NCBI GenBank assembly: GCA_035689115.1 | Contig: DASSMA010000056.1 | Location: forward strand, 1 to 64,000 | Reading direction: 5' to 3' | DNA length: 64,000 nt | Source: JAHFUS01 sp035689115 | GTDB taxonomy: Bacteria > Actinomycetota > Acidimicrobiia > Acidimicrobiales > GCA-2861595 | In this document: one piece after another, positions 1-9,076 of the stretch | Numbering within the stretch: position 1 is the first letter of the stretch | Layout: each line of letters starts with the position of its first letter | The notes under the pieces: model-generated | Told to the model about the DNA's origin: nothing | The model's database searches: none | What the model saw: only the letters and a program-made list of their open reading frames with translations | Position numbers and translations under genes: made by a program

Positions 1-80
1 CCCTGGGGGGGGATGGGCCCCCCGCACCCCCCGGTGCCGCCAGCCGTGGGGCCGCCTGCGGCGGTCTGGGGCGACCGACG
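1..80 (+). repeat. Partial copy (C) of a GC-rich intergenic repeat family
   Basis: This stretch resembles the 3' half of the repeat at 55031-55210. Both have a G-run, a CCACACCCCCC-like C-run, GTGCCG, then GGGGCCGCCTGCGGCGG. The copy is cut by the window edge, so its 5' half (which holds the small hairpin in other copies) cannot be seen. It lies just upstream of the cyclase gene, in the same orientation relative to its downstream gene as copy A. Confidence 0.55.
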
Positions 81-159
81 GCGTGCTCTGTCCGGGCACC
101 GCTCGGTCGTCGGTATCCTCGAATGAGGAGCTGTCCGGGGGTCGAGGCGGGAGCCGGCC

Positions 160-3063
160 GTGGTCTGTCAGAGTTGCAGGGGCGAGCTACCCGACGGCAT
201 GAAGTTCTGCGGGCACTGCGGCGCCCGCGTCGAACGACCGGAGGCGGCCGCCGAGCGCCGCCACCTGAGCGTCATGTTCTGCGACCTGGCCGGCTCCACG
301 CCCCTGTCGGCGCGCCTCGACCCCGAGGAGCTGCGGGAGGTGCTGCGCGAGTACCAGGACGCGGCGACACGGGCCGTCCGCGAGTTCGACGGCCACGTGG
401 CCGAGTACCTGGGCGACGGGCTGGTGGTGTACTTCGGCTACCCGCAGGCCCACGAGGACGACGCCGAGCGGGCCGTGCGGGCGGGCCTCGGCATCGTCCG
501 CAACATGGTCGCCGTGAACGACGCGCTGGAGCCGCGCGTCGGCCTCCGGCTCGGCGTGCGGATCGGCATCCACACCGGCCTGGTGGTGGTCGGCGAGATC
601 GGTGCCCGCGACGTCTACGACGTGGTGCGCATCGTGGGCGAGACGCCCAACGTGGCGGCCCGGGTCCAGGGCGCGGCGGCGCTCGACTCGGTGGCCGTCA
701 CCGCCCAGACCGCCGCCCTGCTCTCGCCGGCCATCGAGCTGGAGTCGATGGGCCAGCACGAGCTGAAGGGGGTCGCCGGGCCCGTCGAGCTGTTCCGCGT
801 GGTGGGCGAGGCGGCGGCCGAGCGCCTGCCCGTGGCCGACGCCATCCCGATCGTCGACCGGGTCGACGCGCTGGCGTCCCTGCGGGTGGAGTGGGACGCG
901 GTGGCCGGCGGGGAGGGCAGGCTGGCGACGGTCGTCGGCCAGGCGGGCATAGGGAAGTCCAAGCTGCTGGGCGCCCTCCGCCCGTTGGTCGAGGGCGCCG
1001 GCGGGGTGTGGCTCGAGACGGCCTGCTCCGCCTACCACGGCACCAGCGCCCTGCACCCCTTCGTCGGCCTGCTCGAGCGCCGGCTCGGCGTGCGCCGGCA
1101 GGCGGCGCCGGCCGAGCGGGAGGCGGCGCTCCACGGCGCCCTCGCCGGCCTGGGCCTGGAGCGGCACGCCGAGACCATGGCGACGTTGCTCGACGTCCCG
1201 CTCTCGGCGCCGACGAGCCGGCTCGGCGTGGCTCCCGCGCTGATCCGCCGCACCACCTACGACGCCGTGCTGGCCGTGCTGCGCGCCCTCGCCGGCACCC
1301 GCGGTGCCGTGGTCGTCGAGGACGCCCACTGGGCCGACCCGTCGACGCGCGAGCTGCTCGACCTGGCGGCCGGCCAGCCGGTGCCCGGGCTGCTGTTCGT
1401 GGTCACCGAGCGCGCCGACCCGGCAGGTGGCTGCCGCGGGACCCGCGTCGAGTTGGCGCCACTGGTTCCCGAGGACGTCGAGACGCTCGTCGAGCTGGTG
1501 GCCGGCGCGCCCCTTCCCGCCGAGCTGAAATCCGAGCTGGCCGCCCGCACCGACGGCGTCCCGCTGTTCGCCGGCGAGCTGACCAGGATGCTGGTCGAGA
1601 CCGGCGACCTGGAGCGGGAGGACGGCAGCTTCGTCCTCCGCCAGTCGCTGGGCCGCACCGCCATCCCGGACCGGCTCCAGGACTCGTTGATGGCGCGCAT
1701 CGACCGGCTGGGGGCGGCCAAGGCCCTCGCCCAGGTGGCGGCGGCGATCGGCCGGGTGTTCCGCCGCGACCTGCTGGCCGACCTCGCACCGGGGACCGAC
1801 GTCGACGCCGGGCTGGACCAGCTCGTGGCGGCCCAGATCCTCACCGGCGGCGACGGCGAGTTCACCTTCACCCATGCACTACTCCGCGACGTCGCCTACG
1901 AGTCGATGCTGCGGTCGACCCGCCGGGACCACCACGCCCGCATCGCCCGCTCGCTCACGGAACGGTTCCCCGCCCTCGTGGACGCCCAGCCGGAGCTGGT
2001 GGCCCACCATCTGGGCGAGGCGGGCCAGGCGGCCGAGGCGGTCGCCTGGTGGCGGCGGGCCGCCCAGCAGGCGACGCGGCGCTCGGCGTCGGTCGAGGCG
2101 GCGGCCGACCTGCGCCGGGCCGCCGACCTGCTGCCCCTCGTCCCCGAGTCGGCCCGGCGCGACCTCGACGAGCTGGGCGTGTACGCCTCCCTCGGCGCCG
2201 CCCTGGCCGCCGTCAAGGGCTACGGCGACGACGAGGTCGAGCGCGCCTACCGGCGGGCCCACCGCCTGGCCGCGACGATGGGTGCCGAGCGCGAGCTGTT
2301 CCCGGTGCTGTTCGGGCTGGTGGCCTACTTCACCGCACGGGGGGAATTCGCCGCCGCCCGCGCCGCCGGCGACCAGCTGCTGGCCACCGCCGAGGCCGGC
2401 GGCGACACGGGCCTGCGGATCGAGGCCGAGTACTCGCTCGGCATGGTGGACCTGTACGTCGGCAGGCTCGACTCGGCGGTCGAGCGGCTCGGCCGGGGCA
2501 TCGCCCTCTACGACCCCGACGCCCACCACCGGCTGGCCTACAGCTACGTGTTCGACCCCGGGGTGGCCTGCCGGCGCTCGATCGGGATCGCCCTCTGCCT
2601 GCTGGGCCGGCCCGACGACGCCGCCGGCCAGGCGGAGGCCGCCGTCGAGCTGGCCGAGCGCCTCGAGCACCCGTTCAGCCACGCGTCGGCGCTGGCCTTC
2701 GCCGCCGTGGTCCACCACCTCCGCGGCGACCGGCAGGCGGTCGAGCGGCGCAGCGCCGAGGCCATGGCCGTCGCCGACCGCCACGGGTACCCCTTCTGGG
2801 CGCTGGCGGGGCGCATCCTCCACGGGTGGGCGGCCGGCCAGCCGAACCAGCTGAGGGCGGCGGTGGCGCGCTACCGGTCGACCGGCACGCTGGTGCTCCT
2901 CCCCTACTTCCTCGCCGTCGAGGCGGAGGCCCACCTGGCCGCCGGCGACGCCCGGGCGGCGGCGCAGGCGGTGGCCGGGGCGCGGGCGGTGATGGAGCGG
3001 ACCGGGGAGTGCTGGTGGGCGGCCCGGATCCGGGACCTCGACGGCGAGCTCGCCGTCAGCTAA
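160..3063 (+). CDS. Class III adenylate/guanylate cyclase with zinc ribbon and AAA-type ATPase domain
   Basis: Predicted 967-residue multidomain signalling protein. Residues 3-22 form a zinc ribbon (two CxxC pairs). Residues about 36-205 are a class III nucleotide cyclase homology domain with VMFCDLAGST, GDGLVVYFGYP and GETPNVAARV motifs, so the metal-binding Asp and substrate region look intact. A P-loop, GQAGIGKSK, sits near residue 262 and is followed by a long ATPase and TPR-like helical region. This order matches the actinobacterial 'adenylate cyclase plus AAA ATPase' regulators, whose ligands are mostly unknown. The start is GTG at 160, chosen because the zinc ribbon begins immediately. 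No membrane segments are visible, so it is probably cytosolic. Its stop overlaps the convergent hydrolase by 4 bases. It may make cAMP or act mainly as a regulator; this cannot be told from sequence. Confidence 0.9.
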   Translation: MVCQSCRGELPDGMKFCGHCGARVERPEAAAERRHLSVMFCDLAGSTPLSARLDPEELREVLREYQDAATRAVREFDGHVAEYLGDGLVVYFGYPQAHEDDAERAVRAGLGIVRNMVAVNDALEPRVGLRLGVRIGIHTGLVVVGEIGARDVYDVVRIVGETPNVAARVQGAAALDSVAVTAQTAALLSPAIELESMGQHELKGVAGPVELFRVVGEAAAERLPVADAIPIVDRVDALASLRVEWDAVAGGEGRLATVVGQAGIGKSKLLGALRPLVEGAGGVWLETACSAYHGTSALHPFVGLLERRLGVRRQAAPAEREAALHGALAGLGLERHAETMATLLDVPLSAPTSRLGVAPALIRRTTYDAVLAVLRALAGTRGAVVVEDAHWADPSTRELLDLAAGQPVPGLLFVVTERADPAGGCRGTRVELAPLVPEDVETLVELVAGAPLPAELKSELAARTDGVPLFAGELTRMLVETGDLEREDGSFVLRQSLGRTAIPDRLQDSLMARIDRLGAAKALAQVAAAIGRVFRRDLLADLAPGTDVDAGLDQLVAAQILTGGDGEFTFTHALLRDVAYESMLRSTRRDHHARIARSLTERFPALVDAQPELVAHHLGEAGQAAEAVAWWRRAAQQATRRSASVEAAADLRRAADLLPLVPESARRDLDELGVYASLGAALAAVKGYGDDEVERAYRRAHRLAATMGAERELFPVLFGLVAYFTARGEFAAARAAGDQLLATAEAGGDTGLRIEAEYSLGMVDLYVGRLDSAVERLGRGIALYDPDAHHRLAYSYVFDPGVACRRSIGIALCLLGRPDDAAGQAEAAVELAERLEHPFSHASALAFAAVVHHLRGDRQAVERRSAEAMAVADRHGYPFWALAGRILHGWAAGQPNQLRAAVARYRSTGTLVLLPYFLAVEAEAHLAAGDARAAAQAVAGARAVMERTGECWWAARIRDLDGELAVS

Positions 3064-3830
3064 CCGAGGGCGCTCAGGAAGCCGTCGATGGCGGCGTTCA
3101 CCTGGTCGGGCACCTCCAGCTGGATGAAGTGGCCGGCGCCCGTGACGTCGGTGGCCTCGACCTGCGGGCAGGCCGCCCGCACCCTGTCGAGGTCGGCGAA
3201 GCCCCGCCCGCTGCCGACGTAGAGGAGCGGCACCCGGCAGCCGCGCAGGGCCGACTCGTTGTCGTCGCCGAAGACGTGCTCCAGAGTCGCGACCTTCACG
3301 TGGTGCTCGCCGGAGACGAGTATCCCCAGCAGGGCCTCCCGGCGGGCGGGGTCGCTCTCGAACCCGGCGAACTGGCCCTGGAACTGGCGGGTGACCTCGC
3401 GGAACGCCGGGCTGCGCACGCCCTCGACGAGCGGCGGCACCATCTCGGCGAACCCGGCCGGCGGCAGGATGGGGGCGTCGAGCACCACCACGCCGGCCAC
3501 CAGGTCGGGGTGCCGGGCGGCCACGTGCACGGCCACGATGCCTCCCATGCTGTGGCCCACGACGACAGCCCGGTCCACGCCCACCTGGCCGCACAGCCAG
3601 GCCACGTCGTCGGCCAACTCGCCCATGGCGTAGCCCAGCTCCGGCGAGTCGCTCTCGCCGTGGCCCCGGAAGTCGACGGCGAGGCACCGGTGGCCGCCGC
3701 CGAAGTGCTCGACCTGGGGGGCGAAGAAGCTGCGGTCGCCCGACCACGGATGGAGGAACACGAGGGCCGGCTCGCCCGTCCCCGCGTCCTCGTAGGCCAG
3801 GTTCACCCCATCCCGCACGGCGCTCGGCAT
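3060..3830 (-). CDS. Alpha/beta hydrolase
   Basis: A 256-residue single-domain alpha/beta hydrolase. The nucleophile elbow is GHSMGG (Ser near residue 98), an oxyanion-type FLHPW segment lies near the N-terminus, DFRGHGESD is typical of the family, and a late GAGHF supplies the catalytic His. There is no signal peptide, so it is likely cytosolic. Substrate cannot be assigned; relatives include esterases, haloperoxidase-like enzymes and hydrolases of ring-cleavage products. The start ATG at 3830 fits the family N-terminus; a longer reading frame upstream runs antisense through the RTX gene and is not credible. Convergent with the cyclase gene and overlapping its end by 4 bases. Confidence 0.88.
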   Translation of the reverse strand: MPSAVRDGVNLAYEDAGTGEPALVFLHPWSGDRSFFAPQVEHFGGGHRCLAVDFRGHGESDSPELGYAMGELADDVAWLCGQVGVDRAVVVGHSMGGIVAVHVAARHPDLVAGVVVLDAPILPPAGFAEMVPPLVEGVRSPAFREVTRQFQGQFAGFESDPARREALLGILVSGEHHVKVATLEHVFGDDNESALRGCRVPLLYVGSGRGFADLDRVRAACPQVEATDVTGAGHFIQLEVPDQVNAAIDGFLSALG

Positions 3831-3904
3831 GAGCGGGAGTGTACGCAGACGCGCCGGGGCGCCGGGCCCTGGAGGCGGGCCCGGCGCCGTCGGCACGGCG
3901 TCTG

Positions 3905-6900
3905 CTACGGGATGTTCACGAGGGTGTCCCCGGCGTCGAACACCGCCACGTCGACACCCGGGCCGCCGTCCAGGAGGTCGTTGCCGGCGCCGCCGTTGAG
4001 GACGTCGTTGCCGCCGAGGCCGCGGAGGGTGTCGTTGCCGCCCATCCCGTAGAGGATGTCGCTGCCGGCGCTGCCGGTGATGACGTCGGCGTAGTCCGTG
4101 CCCGTCACCGTCTCCATCCCCTTGACGTTGTCGCCCTCGCCGGCGGCGCCGTCGTTGGCGACCCCGTCGAGGCTGACGGTCACGCCGGCCGTGCGACCGA
4201 GGTAGGTGACGGCGTCGATCCCGCTGCCGCCGTCGAGGACGTCGGCGCCGGTGCCGTCGGACTCGTCGATGGTGTCGTTGCCGCCGCCGCCGAGGACGGT
4301 GTCCTTGCCCGCCCCGCCGGCCAGGGTGTCGGTCCCGCCGCCGCCGTCGAGCTTGTCGTCGCCGCCCAGGCCGACCAGGCGGTCGGCGCCGGCACCGCCG
4401 GTGAGGACGTCGTTGGCGTCGGTGCCGACGACCGCCTCCACCGCCTTGACGTTGTCGCCCTCGCCGGTGCCGCCGTCGTTGGCGACCCCGTCCAGGCTGA
4501 CGTTCACGCCGGCCGTCCGGCCCTGGTAGGTGACGGTGTCGGTGCCGTTGCCGCCGTCGAGGACGTCGGCGCCGGCGTCGTCGGCCTCGACGAATGTGTC
4601 GTTGCCGTCGCCGCCCTTCACCGAGTCGTTGCCGCCGCCGGCGCAGATGGTGTCGTTGCCGCCGGCCCCGTCGATGCTGTCGTTGCCCGCCGAGCCGACG
4701 ATCACGTCGTCGCCGGCCGTGCCGGTGAGGGTACCGGCGCCCCACTTGGTGGCCGCCTTGCCGTTGCAGAGAGGGACGAGCAGCGCCGTCGTGGCGTCGT
4801 TGGCCGGGTTGGGGTCGGTGGTGAGCCCGGCCACAACCGTCGCCCCCGCGGGGGTGGTGGGAGCGGCGCCGGTGCCGTAGGTCACGGCGATGGGCGGGGC
4901 CGAGGTTCCGGCGGCAACGGTGCCGGTGCGGGTGCAGGCCGCCGCCGAGCCCGTCGTGCAGGTCCAGCCGGTGCCGGAGGCGGCGCTCACCGACAGCCCG
5001 GTGGGCGGGGTGAGCGTCACCTTGATCGGCCGCTGGGCGTCGCCGCCCGACGCACGGGGCCCGCCGTTGGCCACGGTGAAGGTCGCCGCGCGGGCGCCGG
5101 TGCCGGAACCCGTCACGGTGAGGTCGGCCACGGGAAGCTCCTCGGCCTCGACGGTGATGTCGAAGGTGGAGCCGGTGGTGTCGAGCGGGAGGACCCGCAC
5201 CTGGGCGACCAGCGGCACGCCAGACGGGTCGACCAGCAGGCCGGTGGCGCCGGCGTTCTCCGGCCAGTGGGACAGGTCGGCAATCGGCCCGAGGGTGCTG
5301 TCGGGTGCGACCCGGCGGGCCTGCGACTCAGAGACACCGTCGTCGTCGGTCAGGGTGGTCCACGAGGTGGTCACGTTGCCCCAGCGGTCGAAGGCAGCGC
5401 TGGCGTGGGAGAGGAAGAAGGCGGAGCTGTACGACGGCGAGGACAGCCCGAGGAGAGGCCCGGCGCTGCCGTCCGCCTCCACGAAGCGGCCCTGCACCTG
5501 CTTGGCGTTGGCCCCCGCCTCCGGGTACTGGCGCAGCCAGGTGACGAAGAAGCGGCCGGTGGGGGACACGGCGATCGAGGGCTCGGTGACGTTCGAGGTC
5601 GCGTCGTCGGCCTGGAGCTGGACGGCCGGGGTCAGCGTGCCGTCGGGCGCCATGCGAGCGGCCAGAAGCGGCTGTGAGGGGGCGTCGTCGGTGTCACCCA
5701 GCCAGGTGAGGAGGGCGGAGCCGTCGGCGGCCACCCCGACCCGGGCGTTCGTCCCGGAGGGGTCGAGGGTGACCACCGGGCCGGCCGTGCCGTCGGGTGC
5801 GATGCGGCGGGTGTCCACCCGCTGGCCGGCCGTGCCCCCGGCCTGCCAGGCGGCGGTCACCGTCCCGCCGGCCGACACGCCGATCGACAGCTCGCCGTAG
5901 GCGTCCTCGCCGTAGGTCGACAGGTCGACCTGAGGGCGGAGCGTGCCGTCCGGGGCCAGCTGGCGCACGTGGGCCTGCCACAAGACAGGCTGGTTGGAGG
6001 TGTCGACCGTGGTGGAGGCGATCCACCCGAAGGTGAGCGTCCCGTCGGGGGCGGCGACCACCCGCCGGCCCAGGGGGGCCAGCATGGGGCCGCCGAGGGC
6101 GACCGGGGCGCCGGCCGAGGTCAGGTCGGCGTTGTAGATGCGGGCCTCCAGGTAGCCGTCCCGCCCGTCGATCCGGGTGGCGAAGCCGGCGATCCGCCCG
6201 TCGGGGAGGACGGCCAGGTCGGCCAGGGCGGTGGTGCCGCCGGCCGGGGTGAGGTCCACCTCCGGGCCCATGGTGCCGTCGGCCTTGACCCGGCGGGCCG
6301 AGGTCCACACCTGCGTGGCCGTCAGGTCGGACTGGTTCCACCACAGGAGGCGGTCGCCGCCGGGCAGGGCCGCCGTCTGGGACGAGAGCACGAAGGTGTT
6401 CCCCGTCTCGTGGACCGGCCCGATGCGCTGCCAGCCGGTGTAGGGGGGCGGGTCCTGCTGGATGGCCAGGGTGGCCGTCCCCGTGGCGCCCGCCTTCCCG
6501 TCCACCGCGATGTGGTAGGTGGAGCCGGCGACGGCGGTGAACGTCACCGCGCTGGTGGTGGGACCGGCCGGGCAGGCGGTGCCGCCGGCGTCGTCGTTGG
6601 AGACCACCGGGACGAGCTGGCTGAGCACGCCGCCGGCGAAGTTGTCGACGATGCCCCGGTAGAGGGCCAGGCGGGTGTCGAAGCTCGAGCCGCAGGTGGA
6701 CATGCGCACGGTGCTGTTGGCCGTGGAGGTCCAGTCGAACCACACCGAGGCGGCCGCCGGGAAGCCGGCGTGGGCGGGCTCGCTCACCTCGGCGCCGGCG
6801 CCGGCGGTGGGCTCCGTGGCGGACGCCGAGGCGCCCGAGAGCGTGCGCCGGAACTGGATGTCGTCGTTGGCCGGCCGGTGGGCCTGGTAGATCGACGTGA

Positions 6901-8257
6901 CCACCGTGCCGAAGAATGCAGGTCGATGGAAGTCGTTGAACAGCCGGGTCCCGCCCACCTGGATGGAGTACGTGGTGCCGGCGACGGCGTCGAAGATCAG
7001 CTCCGACCGGTCGGTGCCGGCGCAGCGGCCGCTGCCCTTGGCGAAGTCGCTGGTGCCGACCGTCGTCAAGCCGCTGAGCGACGACCCGGTGTAGACCCCG
7101 AGCACGGTGGCGAACGACGGGTCGGTCTCCGGGTCGCAGAGGTCCACCTCGTAGGGCTCGGAGCTCGGCGCCGTCCAGCGGTACCAGATGGTGCTCCCGC
7201 CGGCGTGGAAGTCCCCGAACCACAGGTTCTCGCCCGCCTCGTCGGTGGCCAGCCCGTTGTAGCTGCGGTCCCGGGCGGAAGTGCCGGCGAGCGCCTTGGC
7301 GTCGGCGAAGTTGTCGTTGGTGAGCACCGTCTGCGAGGCGTCGACGTGCAGCGTGTACTCGCCGGTGCCGCCGCCCCTGCCGGCCACCGCGATGCGGTAG
7401 TGCTGGCCGATGGCGACGTCGAAGCTGATGCGGCTGAGGGTGGCGCCGCACGTGGCGGCCGGGTCGTCGTCGTCGGCCGCCACCGCGGTGAGGGCGTCCA
7501 CGGAGGTGCCGGTGTAGGCGGCCAGCACCGTGTCGAAGTTCGAGCCGCAGGTGTCCATGGTCACCGTCCCGGTTCCGGGCGCCGCCCAGTCGAGCCACGC
7601 CGAGGCCGTCCCGCTGCCGGCGTGCACGGGCTCGCCCGCCTCCTGCGTGGCGTAGCGGGTCCAGCCCGAGGTGGTGACCGACGTCGGGGGGGTCAGCTCG
7701 TACTTCGTCGGCACCGCCCGGGCCCGGGCGAAGGCGTCGTTGGAGGCGGGGGCGTTCAGGTGGAGCTGGAAGTCGCCGGACGAGCCTTGGAACCAGGAGT
7801 CGACGACGACGTCGTAGGTGGTGCCGGCGGTGGCGAGGAAGTGCACGGCGCCGTGCTGCGACGGGGCGCACAGCTGCAGGTCGCCGGCGTAGGCGCTCGA
7901 CGCCACCTCGGTGAGGGACACGACGTTGGGGCCGGTGTACACGGCCAGCACGTTGGGGAACGACGTGCCGCAGGTGTCCATCGTCGCCCAGGCGGTGACT
8001 GCCGGCGTCCACTTGTACCAGACGGAGGCGTCCCCGGCCTGGCCGGCGTGCTGCGGCTCGCCGCTCAGGTGGGTGGCCCCGACGTTGGAGCCGGTGACGT
8101 CGGCCTGGTCGCCGGTGATGACGATGGCGTTGAGCAGGTTGTCGTTCGACGGGGCGGCGGACGCCGCCGGCGCCAGGATCAGGATGGTCGCGGCCACCAC
8201 GAGGGTGGCTACCACGGCGCTCAGGTGGCGCAGTCGGGACGGCGTGGCGGTCGGCAT
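3905..8257 (-). CDS. Large secreted protein with PPC-like repeats and C-terminal RTX calcium-binding repeats
   Basis: A 1450-residue exported protein. Residues 1-34 are a Sec-type signal peptide ending in ASA. About residues 37-610 hold four copies of a module with SxWYxWT/TMDTCGTSFxTxLAxYTG motifs, resembling bacterial pre-peptidase C-terminal or related beta-sandwich domains; each copy keeps a conserved Cys. A central region with repeated 'PDGT..P.VDL' blades looks like a propeller. Near residue 1090 comes a DUF11-like domain, and from about 1180 to the end are glycine/aspartate nonapeptides (GGxGxDxL) of the RTX type that bind calcium in a parallel beta-roll. Two RTX modules are tandem duplicates. 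RBS AAGGAG precedes the ATG at 8257. Role unknown; an extracellular adhesin or matrix protein is plausible. No type I secretion genes are nearby, in keeping with Sec export. Confidence 0.88.
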   Translation of the reverse strand: MPTATPSRLRHLSAVVATLVVAATILILAPAASAAPSNDNLLNAIVITGDQADVTGSNVGATHLSGEPQHAGQAGDASVWYKWTPAVTAWATMDTCGTSFPNVLAVYTGPNVVSLTEVASSAYAGDLQLCAPSQHGAVHFLATAGTTYDVVVDSWFQGSSGDFQLHLNAPASNDAFARARAVPTKYELTPPTSVTTSGWTRYATQEAGEPVHAGSGTASAWLDWAAPGTGTVTMDTCGSNFDTVLAAYTGTSVDALTAVAADDDDPAATCGATLSRISFDVAIGQHYRIAVAGRGGGTGEYTLHVDASQTVLTNDNFADAKALAGTSARDRSYNGLATDEAGENLWFGDFHAGGSTIWYRWTAPSSEPYEVDLCDPETDPSFATVLGVYTGSSLSGLTTVGTSDFAKGSGRCAGTDRSELIFDAVAGTTYSIQVGGTRLFNDFHRPAFFGTVVTSIYQAHRPANDDIQFRRTLSGASASATEPTAGAGAEVSEPAHAGFPAAASVWFDWTSTANSTVRMSTCGSSFDTRLALYRGIVDNFAGGVLSQLVPVVSNDDAGGTACPAGPTTSAVTFTAVAGSTYHIAVDGKAGATGTATLAIQQDPPPYTGWQRIGPVHETGNTFVLSSQTAALPGGDRLLWWNQSDLTATQVWTSARRVKADGTMGPEVDLTPAGGTTALADLAVLPDGRIAGFATRIDGRDGYLEARIYNADLTSAGAPVALGGPMLAPLGRRVVAAPDGTLTFGWIASTTVDTSNQPVLWQAHVRQLAPDGTLRPQVDLSTYGEDAYGELSIGVSAGGTVTAAWQAGGTAGQRVDTRRIAPDGTAGPVVTLDPSGTNARVGVAADGSALLTWLGDTDDAPSQPLLAARMAPDGTLTPAVQLQADDATSNVTEPSIAVSPTGRFFVTWLRQYPEAGANAKQVQGRFVEADGSAGPLLGLSSPSYSSAFFLSHASAAFDRWGNVTTSWTTLTDDDGVSESQARRVAPDSTLGPIADLSHWPENAGATGLLVDPSGVPLVAQVRVLPLDTTGSTFDITVEAEELPVADLTVTGSGTGARAATFTVANGGPRASGGDAQRPIKVTLTPPTGLSVSAASGTGWTCTTGSAAACTRTGTVAAGTSAPPIAVTYGTGAAPTTPAGATVVAGLTTDPNPANDATTALLVPLCNGKAATKWGAGTLTGTAGDDVIVGSAGNDSIDGAGGNDTICAGGGNDSVKGGDGNDTFVEADDAGADVLDGGNGTDTVTYQGRTAGVNVSLDGVANDGGTGEGDNVKAVEAVVGTDANDVLTGGAGADRLVGLGGDDKLDGGGGTDTLAGGAGKDTVLGGGGNDTIDESDGTGADVLDGGSGIDAVTYLGRTAGVTVSLDGVANDGAAGEGDNVKGMETVTGTDYADVITGSAGSDILYGMGGNDTLRGLGGNDVLNGGAGNDLLDGGPGVDVAVFDAGDTLVNIP

Positions 8258-8457
8258 GGGGTCGCTCCTTCAAACGGGTACGCCGGGAACGTACGAAGCG
8301 ACCCGCAACCCGAACGCAACCGGATTGCAACTCACCATCCGAACGCGAGTCGCATGGCCGCCGGCAGCGACGGGTAGGTACAGGGACGCAACCATTCCGA
8401 GGCTCACCCTCCGCAACGGAGTGCGGTGGGCCCCGACCAAACACCAATGGAGGTGCC

Positions 8458-8904
8458 ATGGGAGCCGTTCGCAAGTCCATCACGATCGATCGTCCTGTTA
8501 CGACCGTCTACAACCAGTGGACGCAGTTCGAGGAGTTCCCCCGGTTCATGGAGGGCGTCGAGTCAGTGCAGCAGCTGGACGAGAAGCGGCTTCACTGGGT
8601 CGCCGAGATCGGCGGCACCCGCCGCGAGTGGGACGCCGAGATCACCGAGCAGACGCCGGACCGCCGCATCGCCTGGCAGGCGATCGGGGGGAAGAAGAAC
8701 AGGGGCGCCGTGTCTTTCCGGCCCGAGGGCGCCGGTCGCACCACCATCGAGCTCGAGATGGAGTACGAGACCGAGGGCCTGAAGGAGAAGGCGGGTGACG
8801 CCCTGGGTGTCATCGACCGCCGCGTCGAGGGCGACCTCAAGCGCTTCGAGAAGTTCATCGAGGCCCGGGGCACCGAGACCGGCGCCTGGCGGGGCAGCGT
8901 CTGA
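8458..8904 (+). CDS. SRPBCC-family (polyketide cyclase/dehydrase-like) protein
   Basis: A 148-residue START/Bet v1-like protein. The N-terminus (KSITIDRPVTTVYNQWTQFE, then FPRFM) is typical of the cyclase/dehydrase and 'SRPBCC' families, which bind hydrophobic ligands in a deep cavity. The C-terminal helix contains DLKRFEKFIE. RBS GGAGG lies 5 bases before the ATG. Relatives are often small membrane-stress or lipid-related proteins in actinobacteria, but no ligand or reaction can be assigned. Divergent from the RTX gene, and followed by a strong hairpin that probably ends its transcript. Confidence 0.85.
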   Translation: MGAVRKSITIDRPVTTVYNQWTQFEEFPRFMEGVESVQQLDEKRLHWVAEIGGTRREWDAEITEQTPDRRIAWQAIGGKKNRGAVSFRPEGAGRTTIELEMEYETEGLKEKAGDALGVIDRRVEGDLKRFEKFIEARGTETGAWRGSV

Positions 8905-8920
8905 CCGCCATCTGAACCCA

Positions 8921-8960
8921 CGCGAGCACGAGCGCCCCTCTCCGGGGCGCTCGTCTCGCG
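8921..8960 (+). terminator. Hairpin terminator after the SRPBCC gene
   Basis: The inner stem CGAGCGCCCC (8929-8938) pairs perfectly with 8944-8953 across a 5-base loop. An outer CGCGAG/CTCGCG stem extends it. There is no clear T-run, as is common for very GC-rich actinobacteria. Confidence 0.6.
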
Positions 8961-9076
8961 TGTTACCGCCGCGTTGCCGGGCGCGCACGGGCGGGCGCCG
9001 GCAGGGTGCGGGGATCGTCGCCGGCCGTTGACATCGGGGCAACGGGCCCTCAATACCGCCGCGAGACCCTGGACAG

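Noticed and set aside
123..4052. A 1309-codon open frame on the plus strand across the cyclase, hydrolase and RTX genes
   Set aside because: Its protein is Arg/Gly/Pro-rich with no domain and runs through three well-supported genes in other frames; a by-product of high GC.
4050..4720. Possible tandem DNA repeat array or CRISPR in the RTX region
   Set aside because: Repeats follow the nonapeptide period of RTX coding sequence and have no spacers.
5969..8377. An 802-codon plus-strand frame antisense to the RTX gene
   Set aside because: Composition is simple (Gly, Arg, Val, His) with no recognisable motif, while the opposite strand has a signal peptide and repeated domains.
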